Shown here in pieces: positions 35,451 to 43,380 of a DNA stretch of 64,000 bases; the stretch's first letter is position 1, and every line of letters starts with the position of its first letter. The DNA comes from Bacteroidales bacterium. Its GTDB lineage: Bacteria > Bacteroidota > Bacteroidia > Bacteroidales > UBA4417. Where the stretch lies: assembly GCA_016707785.1 (NCBI GenBank), contig JADJGZ010000008.1, positions 1 through 64,000 of the forward strand. Reading direction: 5' to 3'. Made by a program: the position numbers and the translations under genes. Under the pieces are notes generated by a model. It was given only the letters and a program-made list of their open reading frames with translations, was not told where the DNA came from and made no database searches.

Positions 35451-37160
35451 TTACGATTTTTTCCCTGAAGATGCTTTGGTAGCCTTCTGAACACTTCCAT
35501 CCAAAATACCTGAATATGTCTGCGAATCATTTAGAACATCAATGGCCTTGGCAATATCAGGATCAATGGAAAGTGATGATTCGATTCTTCCTTTTTGATA
35601 GTAATACCGGCTGATTACTTCTAATTGCAATAGTTCAAGAATCTCGTTCTTGTTTTCAATCATGTCTTTCTTCTTATGTTCAGTAATACCACTTTCGAGT
35701 GATTCAAAACTGGTTTTTAGCTCAGTCATGCACCCTTCTATCTCTGCAGCTTTCTTTAACTTTATAAGTTCACTCTCTATTGGGGTAGTGAACTCAAATC
35801 CTTTGGATTCAACAAATGCAGTAAACTCTTCATAGTCTTTGTCAGTGAGCTTAAATGCTGAAGCAGGTAAAATGGTGCCATGATTTTTGGCATATAGCGT
35901 GGCAAAATCAAAAACCATGTATTTCGTAACGAGATTATAAGCTATGGTGCTGAATCTAACAGAATCAGTGTCAACATCAGGGGAAACACCTTTACCGTCA
36001 AAAACTGTTCTGCCTCCTTTGGTTTTATAAGCAGTAATTAATGAATCTGGAATATGTTCAGCATGCCCGTCACGTTCATGTTTTGAATAATCAATGGCTT
36101 GAATGCACCGTCCTGAAGGTATATAATACTTAGCCACTGTTATCTTTACCTGGGTATTATAACTTAGTGGATACACATTCTGAACTAAACCCTTGCCAAA
36201 AGTGCGACGGCCAACAATAACTGCACGATCCAGATCCTGTAATGCGCCTGCAACTATTTCTGAAGCTGAAGCACTTGATCCGTTTACTAAGACTACCAAT
36301 GGCATGTTTTCTTCAACGGGTTCCATGCTGGTTTTATAAGTCTTGTTTTTATCAACCTGTTTCCCCTTTGTACTAACAACAGTTTCTCCTTTGTTAACAA
36401 ACAAGTTAACAAGATTAACGGCTTCAGTAAGCAATCCTCCGCCGTTATCACGTAAATCAAGGATTAAGGTTTCCATTGCATGATTCGTCTTCAGGTCTGT
36501 CAGTGCCTTCTTTACATCTCCTGAGCAGTTTTGAGTGAAACTGGTCAATTTGATATAGCCAACTTTTTGATTTAACATTCCATAATAGGGAACTGATTCA
36601 ATTACTATTTTTTCCCTCAGGATTTCAAAAGTAAGCGGTTTATTCTCCCCTTCCCTTTGAACCAACAACTTGAGCGATGTCCCGGGCTGTCCTTTTAGAA
36701 TTGTACTAACATCATCAACTGATTTTCCAGTGGTGCTCTTGTCATTAATTTTCAATATTTTGTCACCAGCTTTTAAGCCTGACTTTTGAGCAGGTGATTT
36801 CTCATAAGGCTCTGAAATTATAATAAATTCACCCTGCTTGTGGATGAGTGATCCAATACCTCCATACTCTCCCGTGGTCATAAACCGGTAATCTTCAATT
36901 TCTGCCTCAGGAATATAATTAGTGTATGGATCCAGTGACCCCAGCATAGCATCAATCCCTGTCTTAACCAATTCTGATGCATTTAACTCATCTACATAGT
37001 TACTGTTGATTTCTTTGTATAATGTGGCGAAAATGTCCAGGTTCTTGGAAATCTCAAAATTCTGAGAAGTTTGTGCCGAAACAGATTGAAAAATAGTGAA
37101 CAAACCGATCAATAGTAGACCGATGTAGCGATTCGAAGTGTTTCTTATTTTAGTAGTCAT
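35451..37160 (-). CDS. C-terminal processing protease (S41 family)
   Basis: The 569-residue protein has a signal peptide (MTTKIRNTSNRYIGLLLIGLFTIFQSVSAQ). A PDZ domain (about 85-175, IISEPYEKSPAQKSGLKAGDKILKIN) is followed by the S41 catalytic domain, with the nucleophile Ser in NGSSASASEIVAGALQD and the Lys in GRRTFGKGLVQ. It cleaves periplasmic proteins at their C-termini, often controlling cell-wall enzymes. It follows yidD by 26 nt in the conserved rnpA-yidD-S41 order. Confidence 0.94.
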   Translation of the reverse strand: MTTKIRNTSNRYIGLLLIGLFTIFQSVSAQTSQNFEISKNLDIFATLYKEINSNYVDELNASELVKTGIDAMLGSLDPYTNYIPEAEIEDYRFMTTGEYGGIGSLIHKQGEFIIISEPYEKSPAQKSGLKAGDKILKINDKSTTGKSVDDVSTILKGQPGTSLKLLVQREGENKPLTFEILREKIVIESVPYYGMLNQKVGYIKLTSFTQNCSGDVKKALTDLKTNHAMETLILDLRDNGGGLLTEAVNLVNLFVNKGETVVSTKGKQVDKNKTYKTSMEPVEENMPLVVLVNGSSASASEIVAGALQDLDRAVIVGRRTFGKGLVQNVYPLSYNTQVKITVAKYYIPSGRCIQAIDYSKHERDGHAEHIPDSLITAYKTKGGRTVFDGKGVSPDVDTDSVRFSTIAYNLVTKYMVFDFATLYAKNHGTILPASAFKLTDKDYEEFTAFVESKGFEFTTPIESELIKLKKAAEIEGCMTELKTSFESLESGITEHKKKDMIENKNEILELLQLEVISRYYYQKGRIESSLSIDPDIAKAIDVLNDSQTYSGILDGSVQKATKASSGKKS

Positions 37161-37186
37161 AGTCTTTTAATTTTTAGTCTGGGTTA

Positions 37187-37429
37187 TTAAGGTACCGGAT
37201 CATAACCACTCCCTCCCCAAGGATGACAAGAGGAAATTCGCTTCAGGGTCAACCACCCACCTTTAAATGGGCCATGTTTACTGATCGCTTCAATACCATA
37301 GGCAGAACAACTGGGAGTGTATCGGCAGGATGGAGGTAAATAGGGTGATATACCCCCCTGGTAAATTCTGATGAGTATAATCAGAAATTTACTTAGTACT
37401 TTTTTAAGGGTGATATAAACTATTTTCAT
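37187..37429 (-). CDS. yidD: Membrane protein insertion efficiency factor YidD
   Basis: This 80-residue protein has the family signature: an amphipathic N-terminal helix, then YQGGISPYLPPSCRYTPSCSAYGIEAISKHG with three Cys residues, then WGGSGYDPVP. YidD assists YidC-dependent insertion at the inner membrane. It lies 110 nt downstream of rnpA, as is usual. Confidence 0.95.
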   Translation of the reverse strand: MKIVYITLKKVLSKFLIILIRIYQGGISPYLPPSCRYTPSCSAYGIEAISKHGPFKGGWLTLKRISSCHPWGGSGYDPVP

Positions 37430-37539
37430 CTCAGAAAAGTTTCTGTTCCTGTGTTCTGATATTCAACAATTCTGCTGTCTACTGTGTTCGATAACGATAA
37501 AATTCAAAGGTTTATTTTCAGAGCGAAAGTATTTATTTG

Positions 37540-37971
37540 TCAATCCTTTCCTTCAATATTTCTGCTCTTACTTTCTTTCTCTGTTATCAATTCAAGTTTG
37601 CTAATAATTTGTTCCAGTGCTCGATTTACCTCCAGAAATGAAATGACCTTTTTCCCGGTATAAATAATCGCTAAACTCAAACCAGATTTGGACTCTTCAA
37701 CAGGAGTATGAATCCGATATTTTAATCTGCGATACGATTCCCTGACCAGTCGTTTCATACGGTTACGATCTGCCGAAAGCCTGATATACTTTTTGGGAAT
37801 CGATATTAAAACCTTCGGTCCGGGCTCTTCCGGTTGCTCTTCAATATGGTAAAGTACTTTGAAAGGATTTGCATAGAAAACACTACCATTCTCAAAAAGA
37901 CTGTCTATGGCCTTCTTGCTGCATAATTTTTCAGTCTTTCTGAATGTTTCCCTGGTTCTTTTCTCTTCCAT
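37540..37971 (-). CDS. rnpA: Ribonuclease P protein component
   Basis: This 143-residue protein binds the RNase P RNA and helps to trim tRNA 5' leaders. The RNR motif is present in RLSADRNRMKRLVRESYRRLK at about residue 70-90, and the N-terminal strand ETFRKTEKLCSKKAIDSLFENG is typical. rpmH, which usually precedes rnpA in many bacteria, is not upstream; instead a GC-rich repeat and the hemD terminator lie there. A -7 element (TACCTTTG) at 37987-37994 suggests its own promoter. Confidence 0.95.
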   Translation of the reverse strand: MEEKRTRETFRKTEKLCSKKAIDSLFENGSVFYANPFKVLYHIEEQPEEPGPKVLISIPKKYIRLSADRNRMKRLVRESYRRLKYRIHTPVEESKSGLSLAIIYTGKKVISFLEVNRALEQIISKLELITEKESKSRNIEGKD

Positions 37972-37986
37972 ATAGCCCTAATGCCG

Positions 37987-37994
37987 CAAAGGTA
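37987..37994 (-). promoter_or_regulatory. -7 promoter element of rnpA
   Basis: TACCTTTG on the minus strand, 15 nt upstream of the rnpA ATG at 37971, fits TAnnTTTG. No -33 TTTG is clear. Confidence 0.4.
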
Positions 37995-38040
37995 ATAAAC
38001 AATGTCTAGACCTGTCAGTTAAGCTGGATCCAATTCTGGA

Positions 38041-38110
38041 TTTTGAACTGCTTTTCCGGGGGCTTTCCCCCCCCTTTTTCACCCCACCGGGGGGGAGGAG
38101 AAATCAAAAG
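38041..38110. repeat. GC-rich C-run/G-run intergenic element
   Basis: Between rnpA and hemD is a block with CCGGGGGCTTTCCCCCCCC, a pyrimidine-rich bridge and then CACCCCACCGGGGGGGAGG, all in otherwise AT-rich DNA. It can fold on itself through the C and G runs. I recall similar blocks dispersed between genes in Bacteroidota genomes, but only one copy is in this window. The plus-strand open frame over it (38043-38402) is not a credible gene. Confidence 0.4.
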
Positions 38111-38174
38111 TTCAGGAATTAGTCATTTAGAAATCAATGGTAGAAATTTCAAATTGATTATCAATATGCATGAA

Positions 38175-38206
38175 CAAAAAAAAACTGCCTTATTTGAAAG
38201 GCAGTT
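38175..38206 (-). terminator. Rho-independent terminator after hemD
   Basis: On the minus strand, AACTGCCTTT and AAGGCAGTT pair around a short AAATA-type loop and run into nine or more T residues. It lies 22 nt beyond the hemD stop. Confidence 0.85.
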
Positions 38207-38227
38207 TTCAAATACTATTTGTTGGAG

Positions 38228-38977
38228 TTATTTTTTGTTGTTCTTAATCAGATACTGGTCTATTGCCATAGTCATGGATGGAGCAGATGCACTTGGAGCA
38301 GGGATGTTAACTACTAGGCCGGCATCAGTTGCTGCCTGTGCTGTGGTTGAACCAAAGGCACCTATGAGTTTGTCACCTTGCTGGAAATCAGGCCAGTTAT
38401 AGAATAATGATCTGATACCTTGAGGACTGAAGAAAACTATCATATCAAAAGAATTGATATCAACCAGATCCTTCATCTCTGCAGGAAGGGTGCGATACAT
38501 GATAGCTTCTGTAAATTGAACCTTAATGGATTCGAAAAGATTTGGTAATTCTTTGTTATGACTGTCAGAACAAGGAATCAGAAATTTCTCGGTCTTATGC
38601 TTCTTTACAACGTCCATCATCTGCTGCACATCCGGAGCATGAAAGATCTTTCTCTTACGGAATTGAACATACTTCTGCAAATAGAAAGCAATGGATTCCG
38701 ACATGCAAAAGTATTTCATTGTTTCTGGAACATCAACCCTTACTTCTTTTGAGATCCTGAAAAATTGATCAACAGCATGCTTACTATTGAAAACAATAGC
38801 AGTATATTCATTGATATAAATTCTTTCATCACGGAATTCTCGTATAGTAACACCTTCAATCTTGAAGAACTTATGGAATTCGATATGAACCCCATGTTTC
38901 TTAATGATTTCACCATAAGGAGATTTTTCAATCTCGGCCGGTACGGGTTGAGAAATTAGTATGTTCTTGATTTTCAA
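38228..38977 (-). CDS. hemD: Uroporphyrinogen-III synthase
   Basis: HemD cyclises hydroxymethylbilane with inversion of ring D to give uroporphyrinogen III, the branch point to heme and cobalamin. The 249-residue protein has the loose two-domain pattern of the family: ILISQPVPAEIEKSPY at the start, AIVFNSKHAVDQFF (ring-binding strand-turn), and late FFSPQGIRSLF and GAFGSTTAQAATDAGL. It follows DUF4271 by 52 nt, an arrangement common in Bacteroidota. Sequence conservation in this family is low, but the motifs and context agree. Confidence 0.92.
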   Translation of the reverse strand: MKIKNILISQPVPAEIEKSPYGEIIKKHGVHIEFHKFFKIEGVTIREFRDERIYINEYTAIVFNSKHAVDQFFRISKEVRVDVPETMKYFCMSESIAFYLQKYVQFRKRKIFHAPDVQQMMDVVKKHKTEKFLIPCSDSHNKELPNLFESIKVQFTEAIMYRTLPAEMKDLVDINSFDMIVFFSPQGIRSLFYNWPDFQQGDKLIGAFGSTTAQAATDAGLVVNIPAPSASAPSMTMAIDQYLIKNNKK

Positions 38978-39029
38978 AACTTTCTGGTTTTATTTCTGTG
39001 CAAATCATTGAATATCAAAAACAGGCTTT

Positions 39030-39917
39030 TCATAAGTGCCTGATGATTTTTACCACGATTAACAAGGGTAAAATTTCGAGGGTGCAAAGGTATAAAATTA
39101 AATGGAATATGGAAAATTTTGAATTGGAGAATCCGATAAGAATACTTCTTATAAATCTATAGCTCAATAAAATGGTCAGAAGAGCAAATGCTATCCAAAA
39201 TAAGGGCAAATCTTTCCAGTAAAAAATCAGAAGTAAAAATGGGAAAATGACTAAGCCTAAGGTATGGTTGAAAATTAATGTATTAAGCCGGTATGCATGT
39301 GCATGCTCCCAGGTTTTGAAAATGGATCCAGTTGCTCTGATAACTAATCCTTTCAAAATAACATAAGCTACTACGATAGTTAAAATGAACAGATAGAAAA
39401 CATAACTTGGGAATTGATCAGGTACATATCCATAAATTACAGAAAACTTATAGATCATTAATGATATCGATGTTAGGAAAATAAAACCTAAACCAAGCGT
39501 AATTCTCTCATTATAAAGATTTCCCTCACGCTCAAGTTGATTAACATAATAAGGTAAGGCTACTGATCGGAAAATCTGTGTGAGTCGCTTCGAATGATTA
39601 GTCTGGATCCATGCAAGTATCAATAAACAAACAAAAACCAATCCCGTAACCCAATCAATCGAAGGCTGGTGTATCGGTTTCGGACCATGGCTGACGGGCT
39701 GAAGTTGATGACTGCTGAAAATGGAAGGGACGGGCTTGAGTTCTAATGATCGAACTGAAGGAGTTTGATAATCATATATGCTAAAATTACCATATTGTTT
39801 TATTACCTGCTTCGAATAGCCGGCCGACTGATTCGTAATAGGTACACTTGCCTTAAAAAAACCGACAGTATCACTGATAAGTGGATAAGGTTTAAATCTT
39901 GGCAAGTGGTCATTCAT
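39030..39917 (-). CDS. DUF4271 membrane protein
   Basis: The protein has 295 residues from the ATG at 39917 (MNDHLPRFKPYPL); the TTG three codons earlier is less likely. The first 90 residues are soluble and Pro/Ser-rich. Six to seven membrane segments follow, with the family-type stretch RLNTLIFNHTLGLVIFPFLLL. DUF4271 proteins are found beside hemD in Bacteroidota; their role is unknown. A -7 element (TATTTTTG) lies 20 nt upstream. Confidence 0.85.
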   Translation of the reverse strand: MNDHLPRFKPYPLISDTVGFFKASVPITNQSAGYSKQVIKQYGNFSIYDYQTPSVRSLELKPVPSIFSSHQLQPVSHGPKPIHQPSIDWVTGLVFVCLLILAWIQTNHSKRLTQIFRSVALPYYVNQLEREGNLYNERITLGLGFIFLTSISLMIYKFSVIYGYVPDQFPSYVFYLFILTIVVAYVILKGLVIRATGSIFKTWEHAHAYRLNTLIFNHTLGLVIFPFLLLIFYWKDLPLFWIAFALLTILLSYRFIRSILIGFSNSKFSIFHLILYLCTLEILPLLIVVKIIRHL

Positions 39918-39936
39918 AAGGAACAATTCTGAAATG

Positions 39937-39944
39937 CAAAAATA
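39937..39944 (-). promoter_or_regulatory. -7 promoter element of DUF4271-hemD
   Basis: TATTTTTG on the minus strand fits TAnnTTTG and lies 19 nt before the ATG at 39917, which supports that start. Confidence 0.4.
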
Positions 39945-40048
39945 AGGATTTCAACTGCTAAATTTTCAGTAGCTATTCTTTGTTATCAGATAAGGCTGAG
40001 ATTCACAAAAAATGATATTATTATGACTTCCTGAGATAAATAAAATTA

Positions 40049-40056
40049 TACCTTTG
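40049..40056 (+). promoter_or_regulatory. -7 promoter element of 3-hydroxyacyl-CoA dehydrogenase gene
   Basis: TACCTTTG fits TAnnTTTG. The leader to the ATG at 40151 would be about 90 nt and includes the 40103-40120 inverted repeat. Confidence 0.4.
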
Positions 40057-40102
40057 CAAAAACATGTAGCTAAAGTATAAGTACTTGATATACAATAATA
40101 AA

Positions 40103-40120
40103 GCATGATTTTTATCATGC
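40103..40120. promoter_or_regulatory. Perfect inverted repeat in dehydrogenase leader
   Basis: GCATGAT-TTTT-ATCATGC is a perfect 7-bp inverted repeat with a 4-nt centre, 30 nt upstream of the ATG. It could be a repressor operator or a leader hairpin; no T-tract follows it. Confidence 0.4.
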
Positions 40121-40150
40121 ATTTACTCCGAAAATTAATAAAATATTGCA

Positions 40151-41092
40151 ATGGCAGAAATTGTAGCAAAACTTGAAGATTTCACCTTAAGCAAAGAAGT
40201 CCGTAAAAGTGGATCTCTGCAAAAGGTAGGCATCATTGGATGCGGTTCAATGGGTCAGGAGATAGCGAAAACTATCAGCCAACATGGATTCGATGTTGTG
40301 ATCCTTGATCTGGACCAGGATAAGGTTAATGATGGAATTCTTGGCATCACCCGTCTTATTGATGATGAAATCCGCCGTTGGGGTATGACTCAGGGTGAAA
40401 AAAGATTGATTCTTTCCAGGATTAAAGGCTCTATTGAATATAGCTCCCTGGCTGATTGTGACTTGATTCTTGAAGCAATTAATTCTCGCAAACCTGGAAC
40501 CAGTCTTGAAATTAGGAAGGAAATTTTTAGAAAAGCTGAAAGTGTGATTAGAAGAGATACCATTCTTACTTCTAATACTGCCACACTCATGATTTCAGAT
40601 CTCGCTTCTGGTCTTCAATATCCCGACAGGGCTGTGGGTCTTCATTTTCTTGCTCCTACTGATAAGGTGAAGGTCCTTGAAGTTGTTAGGAGTGCCAAAA
40701 CTTCTGATGACGTATATGAACAAGCTTGCCGTTTCGTAAGAATGTTAGAGAAGAAACCTATCCGTTTGATGGAATCTCCGGGGAATATTAGTACCCGTAT
40801 GATTATCGTTGTCATAAATGAGGCCTGTGAAATGCTTATGGAAGGTATCGCTTCGGCGCATGACATTGATGAATTGATGAGAACAAGTCTTGGCCATCAG
40901 TTTGGACCTTTCGAACTTGCTGACAGAATTGGATTGGATAAACTTCAAAAATGGATGGACAACCTGTTTGCTGAATTCGGTGAACATGGGTATAAAGCAT
41001 CTCCCGTCATAAAAAGGCTCGTTAGGGCAAATTACCTGGGAAAGCCTATGGACAAGGCTTCTATAAGTATGATGAAAACGGGAAAATTGTAG
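40151..41092 (+). CDS. 3-hydroxyacyl-CoA dehydrogenase family protein
   Basis: The 313-residue protein has an N-terminal Rossmann fold with the NAD loop GIIGCGSMGQEIAKT and the acidic strand end VVILDLDQDKV. The catalytic His is in VGLHFLAPTDKVKVLEVV, and the C-terminal 3HCDH domain (about 205-300) ends the protein. It interconverts 3-hydroxyacyl-CoA and 3-ketoacyl-CoA, most likely 3-hydroxybutyryl-CoA by its short single-domain form. Acetate kinase follows on the same strand after 57 nt, hinting at acyl-CoA fermentation or degradation, but no other pathway gene is present. Confidence 0.88.
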   Translation: MAEIVAKLEDFTLSKEVRKSGSLQKVGIIGCGSMGQEIAKTISQHGFDVVILDLDQDKVNDGILGITRLIDDEIRRWGMTQGEKRLILSRIKGSIEYSSLADCDLILEAINSRKPGTSLEIRKEIFRKAESVIRRDTILTSNTATLMISDLASGLQYPDRAVGLHFLAPTDKVKVLEVVRSAKTSDDVYEQACRFVRMLEKKPIRLMESPGNISTRMIIVVINEACEMLMEGIASAHDIDELMRTSLGHQFGPFELADRIGLDKLQKWMDNLFAEFGEHGYKASPVIKRLVRANYLGKPMDKASISMMKTGKL

Positions 41093-41149
41093 GTAATACA
41101 ATCACTTGTCCTGAATTTAAATAATTTGATCCTGAAAAAAATAGAAACA

Positions 41150-42346
41150 ATGAAACTAATCGTATTAAACTGTGGAAGTTCTTCTATTAAATATCAGCTT
41201 TTTGATATGCCTACTGCTGAGGTACTTGCAAAAGGTTTGGTGGATAAGATTGGACTGAAGGGAGCTTCCATTAAACATAGTAAAGATGAGACAGTGCTTA
41301 AACTTGAAGGTGAAATACTAGACCACCAGGCCGGTATTGAACACGTTCTTGCAATTTTGACTCATCCTGAATACGGCTCCCTGAGCAGTCTGGAGGAACT
41401 AGGAGCTGTAGGTCATCGTGTCGTCCACGCAGGAGAAAAATACAATGGCTCAGTTGCGGTGACAAAAGAGGTAATTCAAGCATTGGAAGAATGTGTCGAT
41501 TTAGCTCCACTGCACAATCCTCCTAATCTTGAAGGTATTTACGCCATCACAAAATTACTTCCTGATGTACCCCAGGTGGGTGTATTTGACACAGCTTTTC
41601 ACCAGACTATGCCAGAACATGCTTTTCTTTATGGTATCCCTTACTCATTGTATGAAAAGTACAAAGTCAGGCGTTATGGCTTTCATGGTTCCAGTCATCG
41701 ATTCGTTTCCCGACGTGCAGCAGAAATTCTGGGAAAATCATTACATGACCTGAGAATTATCAGTTGTCACCTGGGTAATGGTGCTTCTATTGCAGCTATC
41801 AGTGGTGGAAAATCAGTGGATACAAGCATGGGTATGACTCCGGTTGAAGGATTGGTCATGGGAACTCGTTCCGGTGATGTTGATGCAGGAGCGGTTCTAT
41901 ATATTGCTGATAAGGAAGAAACAAGTATCCCTTTTACAAATACATTATTAAACAAACATAGTGGAATGCTTGGTTTATCTGGTGTATCCAGCGATATGCG
42001 CGATATAGAAACAGCCGCAGCCGAAGGAAACCACAGAGCCAAAGTAGCACTTGATATATATCATTACCGCATTAAAAAATATATTGGGTCATATGCAGCT
42101 GCAATGGGTGGTGTTGATCTCGTAATTTTTACAGGTGGTGTTGGCGAAAATGGATGGGAAACCCGTCAGGAGTGTTGCAGTGGACTTGAATTTATGGGTA
42201 TGCAACTGGATATTGAGAAAAATACAAAGATGAGAGGTAAAGAAATGGTAATAAGTAAAGAAGATTCCAAAGTTATTATTATGGTTGTTCCTACAAATGA
42301 GGAATTAGTCATAGCTCAGGATACTTATGAAATTGTTACTGCATAA
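41150..42346 (+). CDS. ackA: Acetate kinase
   Basis: AckA interconverts acetyl phosphate plus ADP and acetate plus ATP. The 398-residue protein starts at ATG 41150 (MKLIVLNCGSSSIKYQLF), the adenine/phosphate loop typical of the ASKHA fold; the ORF extension from 41126 is not needed. Other motifs are AVGHRVVHAG, VFDTAFHQTMP, RRYGFHGSSHRF and IFTGGVGENG. Phosphotransacetylase, the usual partner, is not adjacent. A bidirectional terminator follows. Confidence 0.97.
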   Translation: MKLIVLNCGSSSIKYQLFDMPTAEVLAKGLVDKIGLKGASIKHSKDETVLKLEGEILDHQAGIEHVLAILTHPEYGSLSSLEELGAVGHRVVHAGEKYNGSVAVTKEVIQALEECVDLAPLHNPPNLEGIYAITKLLPDVPQVGVFDTAFHQTMPEHAFLYGIPYSLYEKYKVRRYGFHGSSHRFVSRRAAEILGKSLHDLRIISCHLGNGASIAAISGGKSVDTSMGMTPVEGLVMGTRSGDVDAGAVLYIADKEETSIPFTNTLLNKHSGMLGLSGVSSDMRDIETAAAEGNHRAKVALDIYHYRIKKYIGSYAAAMGGVDLVIFTGGVGENGWETRQECCSGLEFMGMQLDIEKNTKMRGKEMVISKEDSKVIIMVVPTNEELVIAQDTYEIVTA

Positions 42347-42381
42347 TATGTTTACTTTCTTTATATTGATGTAATATTCCG

Positions 42382-42420
42382 AAAAAAAAGGCTGCAACTC
42401 AAAATTGCAGCCTTTTTTTT
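42382..42420. terminator. Bidirectional terminator between ackA and yebC
   Basis: AGGCTGCAA and TTGCAGCCT pair around CTCAAAA-type loop residues, with eight A residues before and eight T residues after. It can end transcripts from both directions, ackA (+) and the YebC gene (-). Confidence 0.9.
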
Positions 42421-42436
42421 CTCTCTTAAGTTTATT

Positions 42437-43180
42437 TTAATCAAGTGATTCCATCAATTCATCAGTAATTTCCATATTGTGATACACAGCCTGAATGTCA
42501 TCATCCTCTTCAAAGAATTCAATGAGACGCATAACCTTTTTTGATGATTCCAGGTCAAGCTTGGTTGTGTCTTTTGGGATACGTTGCAATTTTGCACTTT
42601 CTGGTTCAATTCCCATCTCTTCCAGTTTTTTCATCATGGCACCGAAATCTTCCATAGCCGTTGTTATTATGAAAAAATCTTCCTCTAACTGAATATCCTC
42701 AGCCCCGGCATCTATAACAGCCATTTCAAATTCATCGAGGTCAAGACTCCCCTGGGGTACAGTGAAAATGCCCTTCCTGTCAAAAATAAAACTCAGTGAA
42801 CCATTTGTTCCAAGAGTTCCACCAAATTTGTTAAAATACGACCTAACATTGGAAATGGTTCTTTGTGTATTGTCAGTTGTGGCTTCAATGAAAATTGCAA
42901 TTCCACCATTGGCATATCCTTCATAAGTAGATTCTGCATATGAGGCAGAATCCTTATCAGAGCCCTTGGAAATAGCTCGCTGAATATTGTCCTTGGGCAT
43001 ACTGGCCCCTTTAGCATTTGCAATGGCAAGACGTAATCTCGGATTACCATCCGGATCAGCACCACTCTCTTTTACTGCTACTGTAATTTCTTTAATGATC
43101 TTTGAAAAGATCTTGGAACGCTTTGCATCAAGAGCTCCTTTTTTTCGTTTAATAGTCGACCATTTATTATGTCCTGACAT
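42437..43180 (-). CDS. YebC/PmpR-family protein
   Basis: This 247-residue protein matches YebC/PmpR throughout: MSGHNKWSTIKRKKGALDAKR, NPRLRLAIANAKGASMPKDNI, and the domain 2 motif YEGYANGGIAIFIEATTDN. Family members act as DNA-binding regulators in some bacteria and as translation factors at difficult peptide stretches in others; the role here is not decidable. The last 20 residues are acidic. A -7 element lies at 43251-43258. Confidence 0.95.
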   Translation of the reverse strand: MSGHNKWSTIKRKKGALDAKRSKIFSKIIKEITVAVKESGADPDGNPRLRLAIANAKGASMPKDNIQRAISKGSDKDSASYAESTYEGYANGGIAIFIEATTDNTQRTISNVRSYFNKFGGTLGTNGSLSFIFDRKGIFTVPQGSLDLDEFEMAVIDAGAEDIQLEEDFFIITTAMEDFGAMMKKLEEMGIEPESAKLQRIPKDTTKLDLESSKKVMRLIEFFEEDDDIQAVYHNMEITDELMESLD

Positions 43181-43250
43181 ATGCTTGTTAGTTGATTATT
43201 GTGAACCTTTTTCTTTAATCATATCCAGCACAAAAAATGAAGAATATCGG

Positions 43251-43258
43251 CAAAGTTA
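43251..43258 (-). promoter_or_regulatory. -7 promoter element of the yebC-family gene
   Basis: TAACTTTG on the minus strand with an upstream TTTG 16 nt away, which overlaps the T-tract of the preceding terminator. The leader is about 65 nt. Confidence 0.45.
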
Positions 43259-43274
43259 ACATTTAGAACTGAAA

Positions 43275-43303
43275 CAAAAAAGCTGCCCCCATAGGAGCAG
43301 CTT
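43275..43303 (-). terminator. Terminator after GIN-domain/beta-barrel gene
   Basis: On the minus strand AGCTGCTCC and GGGGGCAGCT pair around a TAT-type loop and run into six T residues. It lies 78 nt beyond the stop at 43381. Confidence 0.8.
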
Positions 43304-43380
43304 ACCAGTCAACAACCACCAAATTATTGTAAGTGTTTCTTCAAATTCTTAGGCTAAACAGATTGCTTTTCTTTCAATTT

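Noticed and set aside
38043..38402. Plus-strand 119-residue frame
   Set aside because: It lies over a GC-rich repeat and the antisense of hemD; the sequence is not protein-like.
40966..41100. CRISPR, tRNA or rRNA anywhere in the window
   Set aside because: No repeat-spacer pattern, no tRNA T-arm-like sequence and no rRNA-like block was seen in any intergenic region; a covariance-model scan would be decisive.
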